Assembly: GCA_021736255.1 (NCBI GenBank)
Contig: JAIPGG010000012.1
Span: 1 to 43,410 of the forward strand
Length of the DNA: 43,410 bases
From: Spirochaetales bacterium
Lineage (GTDB): Bacteria; Spirochaetota; Spirochaetia; JAIPGG01
Direction of reading: 5' to 3'
The notes beneath the pieces were generated by a model. That model worked only from the letters and a program-made list of their open reading frames with translations. It was not told the origin of the DNA and did not search any database. Shown here piece by piece: positions 23,610-32,604 of this stretch; within the stretch, counting starts at the first letter, position 1; each line of letters begins with the position of its first letter. The position numbers and the translations under genes are program-made.

Positions 23610-24794
23610 TTACTTGTATTTCAAAACGAACTGGATGGTGTCGATCCACCGTTCCAGAACAATCTCAGGGGAAAAGGCGCGCATCATGTGGGCCTTTCCT
23701 CTTCGTCCCATGGAATCCCGCTCTTCGATAGAGAAATCCATCATTCGTTCCATGGCTCCTGCCAGGGATTCTGGATCCTTCGGCGGTACCAAGAATCCCG
23801 TCTTCTCCTCCAGCACGATCTCGGGAACACCTCCCACCGCGGTAGAAACAACCGGCAGCCCTGCCGCCTGGGCCTCCATAACGCTGTTGGGAAGCCCCTC
23901 CCAGGCAGAAGAAAACACAAAGGCATCGGCAGAGGCAAGATACGGACCGATCTCGTCCTTGCCCCCGAGGAACTGCAAATATTGCCCGAGCCCCAGCTCT
24001 TCAGCACGACGGTGAATACGATCAGATTCCGACCCGTCTCCCACAGAGAGCACCCGGAAGGAGAGTCTCCTGTAAGAAGATGCGACCGATTGTCCCTTTG
24101 CAGGACCTCCTCTTTCCGCCGATTGCCCTTCCCTGTCGGCAAGGAGCCTGACCGCTGCAAGGAGGGTGTCGTAGTCCTTGGCAGGGGTGATCCGGGCAAC
24201 GATCAGCCAGGTAAACACCCCACTCTTTCCCTCCGCGCGGAGAGAACCGGAAACAGCAGGCTCGGGCTCTTCCCCCGGGATTTCAACCGCATTCGGAATG
24301 ACATGAAGACGGTCCAAAGCAAGGATATCACGTTCCAGCAGGGCATCAGCTACAATATTCGAGTTGACAACACAGGCTGCATCCCGTTCACGGGTACGGC
24401 GAAAGATCTGCTCCCGGCGGGGACTGCCCATGTTTATACTGCGTACCGAGCTGATGTGCCTGCCTCCAAGACCGAGAAAGCGAAGAAACCGGCCTGCGAT
24501 GGTGGCATGGAACATAAAGCTCACCGTTACATCGGGTCGATATCCAACAGCGAGGAAAATCAAGCGGAGAAATCCAAGAGGCAGGAGCAGGCCCGAAAAC
24601 CCTATTACCCGGATGTCGTGCCCTTTTTCCCGGGCCCGAGTTCCCATGATGCCCAGAGGGGTAAAGGAGACGATGCGGCACCGCCACCCCCGGCGGGCGG
24701 CCTCACTGCTGAGAGCGATAATCTGCTTGTCCGCACCGCCCCGGCCGACGGTGGAACTCAAAATCAGAATTTTCGGTTGTTGTACTTCACTCAT
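23610..24794 (-). CDS. GT4-family glycosyltransferase
   Basis: A 394-residue GT-B enzyme. The glycine-rich N-terminal loop is STVGRGGADKQI. The donor-binding C-terminal domain contains EGLPNSVMEAQAAGLPVV (EX7E) and TGFLVPPKD. The central linker holds a small Glu/Gly/Ser-rich insert (about residues 226-240). The substrate cannot be read from sequence. Adjacent, co-directional transferases at 22409 and 29203 indicate a multi-sugar repeat unit. It starts 12 bp after the deacetylase-like gene. Confidence 0.9.
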   Translation of the reverse strand: MSEVQQPKILILSSTVGRGGADKQIIALSSEAARRGWRCRIVSFTPLGIMGTRAREKGHDIRVIGFSGLLLPLGFLRLIFLAVGYRPDVTVSFMFHATIAGRFLRFLGLGGRHISSVRSINMGSPRREQIFRRTRERDAACVVNSNIVADALLERDILALDRLHVIPNAVEIPGEEPEPAVSGSLRAEGKSGVFTWLIVARITPAKDYDTLLAAVRLLADREGQSAERGGPAKGQSVASSYRRLSFRVLSVGDGSESDRIHRRAEELGLGQYLQFLGGKDEIGPYLASADAFVFSSAWEGLPNSVMEAQAAGLPVVSTAVGGVPEIVLEEKTGFLVPPKDPESLAGAMERMMDFSIEERDSMGRRGKAHMMRAFSPEIVLERWIDTIQFVLKYK

Positions 24795-24806
24795 ACCAGT
24801 ACAGCT

Positions 24807-25535
24807 CTATGGTTGCAGCCGTTTCTCGAACGACCGGTAATACAGTTTTCGAAAGATCCGGTCGAAAGGTCCAATCCCCCGCCGGACAGTGGCAAAATCT
24901 TCGATCCGGGCCACCGAACTATGATTTTCCGTCAGAAACCTTTCTAATCCGGTGAAATCACTGGCGGCCATGGTCGAGGGATGGTAACAGATCGTCCACA
25001 CCCCGAAGGGCATACTCCTCGGCCGCCAGAACTGCTGGGGAATCCAGAGGAAGCCGTAGTCAAGATACGGTCTAAGAGCAATTCCGTCGCTGATGGTGGA
25101 AATGGAGGTCTCTTCCGAAAGGATATTCAGGGTCGTCCGATCGAATGTGTGAGAAGGGGCAACCCAAGTGGTAGGATGAATACCCTGAGCGGTTATAAGA
25201 TTCCACCCCTTCCGGATCTTCTCCCGCTGAATCTCCGCCGGCAACCCGGCAAATTCGGACTTGGTCCCGATGCCGAGCATGCCTCCATGCTCCGTTTCAT
25301 AATGATGCTGATAGCCGTGCATGGCAACCGCCCAGCCCCGGCCGGCCCATTCCCGGACCCTGTCCCAAAAGGCCGGATCGGGGTCATCAAACTGCAGTTT
25401 CGGATCCTGGTTCTCCGGCACCACGGCGACAATCGGGGAAACACCGAACCGGTCAAGCAGCTCTTCCATCCTGGTCCAGTTTTCCTGGTGCATCGCAGGA
25501 CAGGCATCATCCAGACGAATCAGATAACGGGCCAT
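24807..25535 (-). CDS. DUF2334/NodB-like polysaccharide deacetylase
   Basis: A 242-residue protein. It opens with MARYLIRLDDACP, which supplies the acidic metal ligand pair seen in NodB-fold and DUF2334 proteins. HGYQHH (around residue 73) supplies the His ligands, and WVAPSHTFD and the later ICYHPS fit the remaining barrel motifs. The likely role is removal of N- or O-acetyl groups from a sugar, probably on a lipid-linked or nucleotide sugar since there is no signal peptide. It lies inside the glycan locus between a glycosyltransferase and a methyltransferase. Confidence 0.82.
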   Translation of the reverse strand: MARYLIRLDDACPAMHQENWTRMEELLDRFGVSPIVAVVPENQDPKLQFDDPDPAFWDRVREWAGRGWAVAMHGYQHHYETEHGGMLGIGTKSEFAGLPAEIQREKIRKGWNLITAQGIHPTTWVAPSHTFDRTTLNILSEETSISTISDGIALRPYLDYGFLWIPQQFWRPRSMPFGVWTICYHPSTMAASDFTGLERFLTENHSSVARIEDFATVRRGIGPFDRIFRKLYYRSFEKRLQP

Positions 25536-25564
25536 TTCACTTCACCTTCCACCTCTCCATCAGC

Positions 25565-26134
25565 TTACGAGCGGGAAAACAGGAGAAACTCCCGATTTTT
25601 CAACTCCGGTAAAGACAATCGGTCGTGAAGGGTATACGCCTTCGGTATGAGCTCTTCGAATCGATGGTAACGGGGATACCCTGAAACGGAAGGGTCGAGT
25701 TGATCCACCACGATCGAATCGGCCTGCTTCTCGGCCAGACCGCATAAAAGCGAATGCAGCCTCTCCTCGGTCAGATTGTGCAGCCAGTTGACCATGATCA
25801 CGATCCCCGCCTTCGGAGGAATGTACGGCAGATGGTTTCCGTCTGATGCCAGAAAATCCGGGTTCGGATATTTTTTTCTTGCCGCCTGTATCGCCCCCTC
25901 GTCGATGTCAATACCGATCATCCGATCTGCCTGCAGGCGGGAAAGCACATCCCCCAGCCCGCAGCCGATCTCTACGGCAAGGGTATAGGGCCCGTGCTCA
26001 TTTAGCCAGCTGACCAAAAGCGGTTTATACGCCCTGCAGTAATACCCGCTCTTGATATGCCAGGTGTCGAAATTATGGATTGTATATAATCTGCGGTTAT
26101 GCAGGTACTCGAGGAAACAACGAACAATGTTCAT
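25565..26134 (-). CDS. Class I SAM-dependent methyltransferase
   Basis: A 189-residue protein. The SAM-binding motif I is AVEIGCGLGDVL, followed by the acidic motif GIDIDEGAI and IVIMVNWLHNL at the motif-IV position. ATG 26134 is chosen because it overlaps the upstream stop as ATGA; a GTG further upstream would overlap asnB more. The substrate is unknown; sugar O-methylation or modification of the uronic-acid unit would fit the locus. No tail or membrane segment is visible. Confidence 0.85.
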   Translation of the reverse strand: MNIVRCFLEYLHNRRLYTIHNFDTWHIKSGYYCRAYKPLLVSWLNEHGPYTLAVEIGCGLGDVLSRLQADRMIGIDIDEGAIQAARKKYPNPDFLASDGNHLPYIPPKAGIVIMVNWLHNLTEERLHSLLCGLAEKQADSIVVDQLDPSVSGYPRYHRFEELIPKAYTLHDRLSLPELKNREFLLFSRS

Positions 26135-27987
26135 GCGGCCATTATGCTCCTGTACCACAGTTCACAGCTGAGCAAAGAAAAAAGTTTTCTTCCGTTTCGT
26201 GCACGACCTGCCTGGTGATCCTGATAGATCCGGTCTATTCCCTCTCGCTCCAACACCCCGTCCCGAACGAGACGGGACTCGGAAAGAACCTCGAGAAAAT
26301 AGGCGGAAAGATCTTCCCGGAACCAGCGGTCGAGGGGAAGACCGAAGCCCTGCTTTGTTCTGTCAATAATCGAATCGGGAAGGTGATTTCGGGCTATACG
26401 TTTGAGTAGATATTTCAGCGTTCCCTCCCGATATTTCAACTCCACCGGCAACCGGGTTACCTGCTCCACCAAAAGGTGATCGAGAAATGGCGATCGAGTC
26501 TCGAGACTGTGGGCCATGCTCATTCGGTCGGCCTTGACCAGGAGGTCCTCGGGAAGATAGGTGCGGTAGTCGTGCTCCATCATGGCATCGATGAACTCCT
26601 CTGCCTCGAACTCTTCTCGCGGGCTCCCCGGCACTTCTGTGGTTCGGGAGTCGAACAAAGAGGAAAGCTCGGAACGAGAATAATCGACAATTCGAAAAAT
26701 GCTCCCTGCTTCCAGAGACCGGCCGAGTCCATAGCGGAGTCTACGAACAAGACTTATCCGGGCATCGGAGGCAGGCACCGCCTTCGCGGCAGCGAGTCCG
26801 GCCCTGCGCAAAATAGCGGGAAAGGCCTGCAGCCGCCGTACAATTATTTCCGCCTTGTACTTCTCGTATCCGAAAAAGAGCTCATCTCCACCATCCCCGT
26901 TCAGGGCGACCGTGACATCCGCCCTGGTGTGTTTCGACAGGTAGTACAGCGGGACCAGGGAAGGGTCGCCCACCGGTTCATCGAGATGGCGGGTCACTTC
27001 CTCGAGCACCGAGACGATGTCCGGATCGATCACATACTCGTGGTGGTCGGTACCATAGCGCTCTGCCACCTGCCTGGCAAAGGGAAGCTCGTTGTAATCC
27101 TCCTCGCCAAAGCCGATCGAAAAGGTCTTCAGCTTCGAGCTGTGCCGGGCCGCCAGAGCCACCACCATTCCCGAGTCGATTCCCCCGCTCAACATGAATC
27201 CCAAAGGAACATCGCTGATAAGGCGCTTTCGAACGGCATCCGACAAGCCTTGTTCTACAGAATGAACCAGTTCGGACTCAGTGGCCTCGATCTTCGGATC
27301 ATAGGAGACCTGCCAATACCGCCGCTTCTCGATAAACCGCCGCCGCTCAAGGGAATAGGTGTAAATATGGGCGGGAGGCACCTTGTTAATATCATGAAAG
27401 ACGGTTTGCAGCCCATTCCGGTTGTAATTTGCCGCAAAGGTATGGAAAAACCGCTCTTGGTGGAGCCGGGGCACGGCAGTCCCTTCAGCAAAGATACTTT
27501 TGACCGTTGAGCCGAAGACCAGTCTACCTCCGCCTTCAAAATAGTACAGTGGTTTCTGTCCGATCCGGTCCCGTACCAGATGGAGAAACCCCTTCCGAAG
27601 ATCGGATAGAACGAAGGAGAACATTCCCTCGAGCCGCTCCACAAAACCTATTCCGTACTGCCGGTATGCCTTGAGGAGCACCTCCGTGTCCGAATTCGAT
27701 CGAAAGGAGTGGCCCAGGGAGGAGAGTTCCTCCCGCAACTCGAGGAAGTTATAGACCTCCCCGTTATACACGACAACGAGCTCCCCATCCTCGAAGGGCT
27801 GTGCGCCCTTGTCCGAGGTATCGAGAATAGAAAGCCTGGTATGTACCAGGTTCAAGACTGAGCTGCCGGCCGAATACGAGCGAAACCCCCAGGCATCCGG
27901 GCCTCGGTGGTTCAAAACCTGTTTAACCTGCTCTGCTGTTTGTTGCTGCAGCTTATTCGAGGAGACACTGCCCCAGATGCCGCACAT
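26131..27987 (-). CDS. asnB: Asparagine synthetase-like glutamine amidotransferase
   Basis: A 618-residue protein. It has the N-terminal glutaminase domain with nucleophile Cys2 (MCGIWG), NHRGPD and YNGEVYNF. The synthetase domain has the PPi loop LSGGIDSG and the late SLETRSPFLD motif. Classic AsnB makes asparagine from aspartate and glutamine. Members located in O-antigen loci (for example WbpS) are believed to amidate uronic acids. The position here, among uronic-acid and glycosyltransferase genes, favours sugar amidation, but an ordinary asparagine role cannot be excluded. ATG 27987 lies 3 bp after the preceding stop. Confidence 0.88.
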   Translation of the reverse strand: MCGIWGSVSSNKLQQQTAEQVKQVLNHRGPDAWGFRSYSAGSSVLNLVHTRLSILDTSDKGAQPFEDGELVVVYNGEVYNFLELREELSSLGHSFRSNSDTEVLLKAYRQYGIGFVERLEGMFSFVLSDLRKGFLHLVRDRIGQKPLYYFEGGGRLVFGSTVKSIFAEGTAVPRLHQERFFHTFAANYNRNGLQTVFHDINKVPPAHIYTYSLERRRFIEKRRYWQVSYDPKIEATESELVHSVEQGLSDAVRKRLISDVPLGFMLSGGIDSGMVVALAARHSSKLKTFSIGFGEEDYNELPFARQVAERYGTDHHEYVIDPDIVSVLEEVTRHLDEPVGDPSLVPLYYLSKHTRADVTVALNGDGGDELFFGYEKYKAEIIVRRLQAFPAILRRAGLAAAKAVPASDARISLVRRLRYGLGRSLEAGSIFRIVDYSRSELSSLFDSRTTEVPGSPREEFEAEEFIDAMMEHDYRTYLPEDLLVKADRMSMAHSLETRSPFLDHLLVEQVTRLPVELKYREGTLKYLLKRIARNHLPDSIIDRTKQGFGLPLDRWFREDLSAYFLEVLSESRLVRDGVLEREGIDRIYQDHQAGRARNGRKLFSLLSCELWYRSIMAA

Positions 27988-27990
27988 AAC

Positions 27991-29190
27991 CTAGCTTTTC
28001 ACCTTTTCTTTCGAACGTTGAAGGGCCGGAAGGATGGTCAAAAACAAGAGGGTAAGCGGCACTCTCCACCTAGCAGCCCCTCCTGCATTTTTGGTTACCG
28101 CGCCATAACCAACGGCAACAAAGAGGATGGTAAAAACCACCAGCTTCAAGCAGGTGTTCGAGCGATAGGTCTTCCAGTTGACGATCAGAGAGCGGATAAA
28201 CAGGATCAGTATTGTCCAGGCCTGCAGGAACACCCCGGCCACGAAGGGCCCATGCAGACTCCAAGGCATCGGAGAAAAGAGAAAGTAAAAGGCCTGAACC
28301 GGCAGGTAAAAAATCAAATGCCAACCAGCAGAAGGCCACAAAGCCATAAGATATTCTGAACCACCACCACTGCGATAAACAACCCATCTTTCAAACTGAG
28401 CCGGATCAAGTACTTCACCACCCAAGTAATGAACATAGACATACCAGAGGCTGAACAGAACACCACCAAGCACCAAGACGGTTAGGGATACAGAAACCAG
28501 TCGCACTCGCGGACGGAACTGTTTATTCGCAAGGATGATGTAATAGAGTATGAATATACCCAGAAACCCGACCTGCTCAGTCCGTAAATAGAAGGAAAGA
28601 ACAATCCAGATGCCAAGCGGCAGAATAAGAATACCTCGCTTTTCAGTCATCAAGCGGAGAGTCGCACTCACCAACAAAAGGGCAAGGATAATCGTTACCG
28701 CAGATCTGCCGACCTCAATGCTGTACCGCAAAAACGTGGGCCACAGAAGGATGATCAGGGCCGTTCCAATACCCATTCTCCTTTGAAATATTTTCTTGAA
28801 AATAATCGAAAGGGGATACAAACAGAGAACAGCAATAAGACTCGAAACAAAACGGACTAGCCAATACCCTTCTTCTCCAAAAACGGTAACAATCCATCCC
28901 GGGTATATAAAGGTATAAAAGGGGACATTAAAGTCAACAAATTGCAGAATAGTCTTCGAATCGGATTCAAGTATTTTTCCGAAAAAGAAAAAATAGTCCT
29001 GATAATCATCGATATCCGCTTCCCCGAAGATTCGCGTTTCTTCATGGATATAGATAAGCAGCATTCGGGCGATAATACCGGCAGCTACAGCAAAGAAATA
29101 CTTTCCATCTTCATATTTTATTGCCCAGAGAAGAACGGCAAAAAAGAAGAGCTGTATTAATACATTTATTAACAACGGTGCTTGATACAC
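27991..29190 (-). CDS. Polytopic membrane protein, glycan polymerase or GT-C like
   Basis: A 399-residue protein with about 9-11 predicted transmembrane helices, starting at GTG 29190 (AGGAG 7 bases upstream). After the first two helices an extracytoplasmic acidic loop reads GEADIDDYQDYFFFF, the position where GT-C glycosyltransferases keep acidic catalytic residues. A long periplasmic stretch sits near residues 255-300. In this locus it may be the repeat-unit polymerase (Wzy-like) or a GT-C transferase using a lipid-linked donor. No other polymerase or flippase is visible in the window. Family assignment is only by topology. Confidence 0.72.
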   Translation of the reverse strand: MYQAPLLINVLIQLFFFAVLLWAIKYEDGKYFFAVAAGIIARMLLIYIHEETRIFGEADIDDYQDYFFFFGKILESDSKTILQFVDFNVPFYTFIYPGWIVTVFGEEGYWLVRFVSSLIAVLCLYPLSIIFKKIFQRRMGIGTALIILLWPTFLRYSIEVGRSAVTIILALLLVSATLRLMTEKRGILILPLGIWIVLSFYLRTEQVGFLGIFILYYIILANKQFRPRVRLVSVSLTVLVLGGVLFSLWYVYVHYLGGEVLDPAQFERWVVYRSGGGSEYLMALWPSAGWHLIFYLPVQAFYFLFSPMPWSLHGPFVAGVFLQAWTILILFIRSLIVNWKTYRSNTCLKLVVFTILFVAVGYGAVTKNAGGAARWRVPLTLLFLTILPALQRSKEKVKS

Positions 29191-29202
29191 TGTTAGCTCC
29201 TG

Positions 29203-30375
29203 TTATAAAGATAGGATGTCACGAGTTTCTCGAGCCGCATCTTTCCAGGTACGGGGAGAAGGAGCAGTATCGTAGCTTTTCTTGTAAAGGTCAAGATTTT
29301 CAAGAAAATCGACAAACTTTCTGCCGAGTAGATTTGGATCATCCATTTCTTCTTGATTAACAAGCACACCGATATTCAAATTTTCTACATACTCGTTACC
29401 GAAAGACCTGGTAGTAAATATCGGAAGTTTTGCCGCTCGATATTCGAGTAATTTCAGCGTTGATTTTTCAACTTTTTTACTTCGTTTTATTCCAGCTAAT
29501 GATATTGCCGCATCCATCCGTTCATAAAACGAAGGCAGATCGAGATAATCAATTCCCGGATAGAAGGTAAAATGTTCATTCTCTTTCAGCTTCTGATAAA
29601 GTATTGAAGAGTAGACATTCGGCCCCGCTATTTCAAAATGAACAGGCACCCCCTTCTCTAAAACCGCCGTGTAGAGATCAATGATCTTCTCATGCCCGTC
29701 CCAAGGGGTAAAAGTTCCCACAAACACTACATGAATTACTTCAGTACGAACCGTTCGAGCTGCTTGCCGGACAAAGTGGGTCCCACACCCATTGTAAACG
29801 GTGTGAAACCTCGATTCGTCTTGAATATTCGAATACCGCCGAGCAAGTGTTTTCGAAAGGTTCTTGGAAACACTGATCACTCCGGTGGCTCGTTTGATGT
29901 GTAAGCGTTCGACAAACATTCTCAGAGTATAGGCCAATCTCCTTTTGGGTCCGGTGCGATACCCAAGATGATAATCCTCCCGGGCCGTACCGTTCATTTC
30001 CACAAATACTCGATGCCGGCGAAATGAAAGTGCCGTCAATAACAACACTCCGAAATTCGACTGCCGAATATACACCTGCGTTCTCCTGTGAAAAAGAAAA
30101 AAGAAAAAAAGATAAAGATCAAACAGGAGTTTGCCTGCACTCGAAAACCTCGAAAAGCGAACCGCAGTCCAGTGAAAAGCAAGTGACGACCGGTACGGCA
30201 GATCGTTTTTCGCAAGAAGAACAAATACCTGCATCTTTGGTGCTTTTGGTAGCAGCGACAACTCGTTTAAAAGCTCAATATAATGTATTGCCGGGCCCCA
30301 TGAATATGATGAGTCGATAAAAGAGACGGCGACAAGTTCATGCCGCAATTTATAATTGGATTGTTCTCGAACCAT
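29203..30375 (-). CDS. GT4-like glycosyltransferase
   Basis: A 390-residue GT-B-like protein. The N-terminal half has VSFIDSSYSWGPAIHYIELL and a hydrophobic patch near residues 85-95. VISVSKNLSKTLARRY and TVYNGCGTHF mark the domain junction. The donor domain has VVFVGTFTPWDG and an EX7E motif (EKSTLKLLEYRAAKLPIF). The Shine-Dalgarno is poor. It follows the ABC-transporter ATPase gene by 11 bp, so it probably shares that transcript. Confidence 0.85.
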   Translation of the reverse strand: MVREQSNYKLRHELVAVSFIDSSYSWGPAIHYIELLNELSLLPKAPKMQVFVLLAKNDLPYRSSLAFHWTAVRFSRFSSAGKLLFDLYLFFFFLFHRRTQVYIRQSNFGVLLLTALSFRRHRVFVEMNGTAREDYHLGYRTGPKRRLAYTLRMFVERLHIKRATGVISVSKNLSKTLARRYSNIQDESRFHTVYNGCGTHFVRQAARTVRTEVIHVVFVGTFTPWDGHEKIIDLYTAVLEKGVPVHFEIAGPNVYSSILYQKLKENEHFTFYPGIDYLDLPSFYERMDAAISLAGIKRSKKVEKSTLKLLEYRAAKLPIFTTRSFGNEYVENLNIGVLVNQEEMDDPNLLGRKFVDFLENLDLYKKSYDTAPSPRTWKDAARETRDILSL

Positions 30376-30386
30376 TGGACTATTCG

Positions 30387-31139
30387 CTACTCGCTGATTC
30401 CTGTTTGGGCATTCAGATAATGCAGAATTTCTTCCCGATATTGCAAAAAACGATCACCGGTGTAGTGTCGCTCTTCACCGAGATCGATCTCTTCCCGGTA
30501 GACAATCCGGGCAGGCCGCTTACTCATAACATAGACGGTATCTGCAAGATACACTGCCTCTAGAACACTGTGAGTAACAAACAAAACCGATTTCTGAAAC
30601 CCTTCCAGGATACGATGAAGCTCCTGCTGCATATACTTTCTTGTCTGGGCATCAAGCGCCCCAAACGGTTCATCCATTAGGAGTATGTCCGGATCATAAG
30701 CAAGGGCCCTGGCAATGCCTACACGCTGCTTCATTCCTCCCGAAAGGCGAAGGGGATACTCATTAGCAAAATCCTCGAGTCCAACCTTTTCAAGATAGAA
30801 CATTGCCCTATCCAACCGTTCAGCTTTTTCCAAATTCAAAAGGCCGCTTTCTACATTTCCCAGTACTGTTTTCCAGGGAAAAAGGGCATACTCCTGAAAG
30901 ACGAAGCCTACGTGTTTGCCCGGTTTAGCTTGATCCATATCCATTACTTGAATGTTCCCGCTTGAAGGAAAATCGAAGCCGGCAACCAAGGAAAGAAAAG
31001 TGGATTTCCCACAGCCTGAGGGCCCCAAGAACACAGCAAACTCTCCTGGCTGAACAGTAAGATTGATATCTTCTAGAACACCAAGCTCGCCAAAGTTTTT
31101 TGTTACATTCGTGCAAACAACACTCACGTTATTCCCCAT
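30387..31139 (-). CDS. NitT/TauT-type ABC importer ATPase
   Basis: A 250-residue ATPase of the SsuB/TauB group. Walker A is GPSGCGKS (about 39-46), the Q-loop is FQEYALFPW, the signature is LSGGMKQR, Walker B is ILLMDEPFGALD, and the H-loop His is in FVTHSVLEA. It energises the two permeases encoded immediately upstream and overlaps the second permease gene by 16 bp. Substrates of this group include sulfonates, nitrate, taurine and pyrimidine precursors; the actual ligand cannot be told. Confidence 0.93.
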   Translation of the reverse strand: MGNNVSVVCTNVTKNFGELGVLEDINLTVQPGEFAVFLGPSGCGKSTFLSLVAGFDFPSSGNIQVMDMDQAKPGKHVGFVFQEYALFPWKTVLGNVESGLLNLEKAERLDRAMFYLEKVGLEDFANEYPLRLSGGMKQRVGIARALAYDPDILLMDEPFGALDAQTRKYMQQELHRILEGFQKSVLFVTHSVLEAVYLADTVYVMSKRPARIVYREEIDLGEERHYTGDRFLQYREEILHYLNAQTGISE

Positions 31140-31825
31140 TTTCGAACTGTTTTCCTCTCAATAGATGCAATGATGAACCGGTTGAGGAGGTATCCTAGAA
31201 GTCCAATAAAGGCAAGTGTATACAAAAGCATCCCGAGGTTATAGAACTTTCTCGAAGCAAAAGCCAGATAACCCAGGCCTCCCGTAGCCGCCCCAAGCAT
31301 TTCCGCTCCAACAAGTGCTCGCCAGGAATAGGCAATGCCGAGTTTCCATCCAACCAGTATACCGTTGAACGATGCAGGCACCGCTATGCGCAGCAGCATA
31401 TGCAGTCTTCCATAATTCATTACGGAAGCAGCTCGAAAATATACCTGTGGAACATTGTCGAATCCTTCGAGGGTATTAAACACAACAGCAAAAAAGGAAC
31501 CGAGAAATATTGCAATAATAATACTCTGTTCATTTATTCCAATAATTATCAACAACAACGGAACCCAAGCTATTGTTGGAATAGACATAAGAAAACTCAA
31601 CAAAGGCTTTACCGCAGTACGAATGTAGATATTCATGCCAAGAATTACAGCAAGGGTCGTCCCCACAATGATCGAAATGATATAGCCGGTCATCATTCTA
31701 TAAAGACTGAGCCCTATATGGGAAAACACTGTTTTCGGAACAATGTTAAAGAATAGGCCTGAAGCAATTAATATACCGAAAGCAACAAGAGCCGTGACCT
31801 CGCGGCTCATCACTATCTTATTCAT
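31124..31825 (-). CDS. NitT/TauT-type ABC importer permease 2
   Basis: About 233 residues from ATG 31825, 2 bp after the preceding stop (an upstream GTG at 31846 would add 7). Five or six transmembrane helices are seen. The coupling-helix (EAA) region is FRAASVMNYGRLHMLLRIAVPASFNGILVG, written here only to mark residues about 138-167. LVGAEMLGAATGGLGYL is the conserved SsuC/TauC-type C-terminal segment. It pairs with the related but clearly different permease encoded just upstream, so the membrane part is probably a heterodimer. Confidence 0.88.
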   Translation of the reverse strand: MNKIVMSREVTALVAFGILIASGLFFNIVPKTVFSHIGLSLYRMMTGYIISIIVGTTLAVILGMNIYIRTAVKPLLSFLMSIPTIAWVPLLLIIIGINEQSIIIAIFLGSFFAVVFNTLEGFDNVPQVYFRAASVMNYGRLHMLLRIAVPASFNGILVGWKLGIAYSWRALVGAEMLGAATGGLGYLAFASRKFYNLGMLLYTLAFIGLLGYLLNRFIIASIERKTVRKWGIT

Positions 31826-31827
31826 TT

Positions 31828-32604
31828 TCAACTTACCATACCCCACCGCTTTACCGTTGTTCGTTCGAGAGTAACACCAACCAAGAATTCGATAACAAGA
31901 TAGGCAATCCCTGACAGAAGGATACCTGAAAACATAACTTCGACATTCAATAATTCCCTGGCGTCAAAGATTAAGTATCCCAAACCATACATCGTAGCGG
32001 CAATCATTTCCACTGCAATAATTGTCCGCCATGTTCTCGCAAAGGCAAGTTTAATTCCTACTACCAGAAAACGCATAATTCCAGGCACCAGGATTCTCCA
32101 TGTAGTTTCAGATGGAGAATATTCAAGAAGTTTGCCAAGCTTTATCAGGTCAGTATCGATCTCCCGAAAGCCGTAAAGAGACTGGTACATAACCGGGAAA
32201 AAAGAGGTCAGCACCCCGACCGACAGGATCACCCGATCTCCAAAGCCCATAAGAATAATAAAAAGGGGTGCCCAACTGATCCCAGGGATACTCATAAAAA
32301 AAGAAACAACATCCTCGATAAACTCAGTTTTCCGACGTGCATGCACAGCCAAAGCGGCAAGAAAGCCAAGAACCGTACCTGCAGCAACCGCTATAAACAA
32401 ACGATACAATGAGGAACCGACATGTGACATCAGCGATGGAATTTCCGGGACCATTAAAACCAGAGCGCGTGGCCCGGGAATAAGCGATGTGTTGATCATC
32501 CCCCCAGAAGCGGCCGCCTGCCAAACGGCGACAAGGCCGGTAATAAAAGCCAAGGGTAAAACGAACCGCAAAACCGGGCCTACCGATTTGTTACCACTTT
32601 GCAT
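31828..32604 (-). CDS. NitT/TauT-type ABC importer permease 1
   Basis: A 258-residue BPD-transport permease. Its ATG overlaps the stop of the binding-protein gene (TGATG), with GGAGGA just upstream. Six helices are likely. The SsuC-like segments FFMSIPGISWAPLFI and AVEMIAATMYGLGYLI are present. It shares a common plan with permease 2 (SIPxIxWxPL, E-M-x-xAxxxGLGYL) but differs widely elsewhere, indicating an old duplication. It should form the translocation path with permease 2. Confidence 0.88.
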   Translation of the reverse strand: MQSGNKSVGPVLRFVLPLAFITGLVAVWQAAASGGMINTSLIPGPRALVLMVPEIPSLMSHVGSSLYRLFIAVAAGTVLGFLAALAVHARRKTEFIEDVVSFFMSIPGISWAPLFIILMGFGDRVILSVGVLTSFFPVMYQSLYGFREIDTDLIKLGKLLEYSPSETTWRILVPGIMRFLVVGIKLAFARTWRTIIAVEMIAATMYGLGYLIFDARELLNVEVMFSGILLSGIAYLVIEFLVGVTLERTTVKRWGMVS

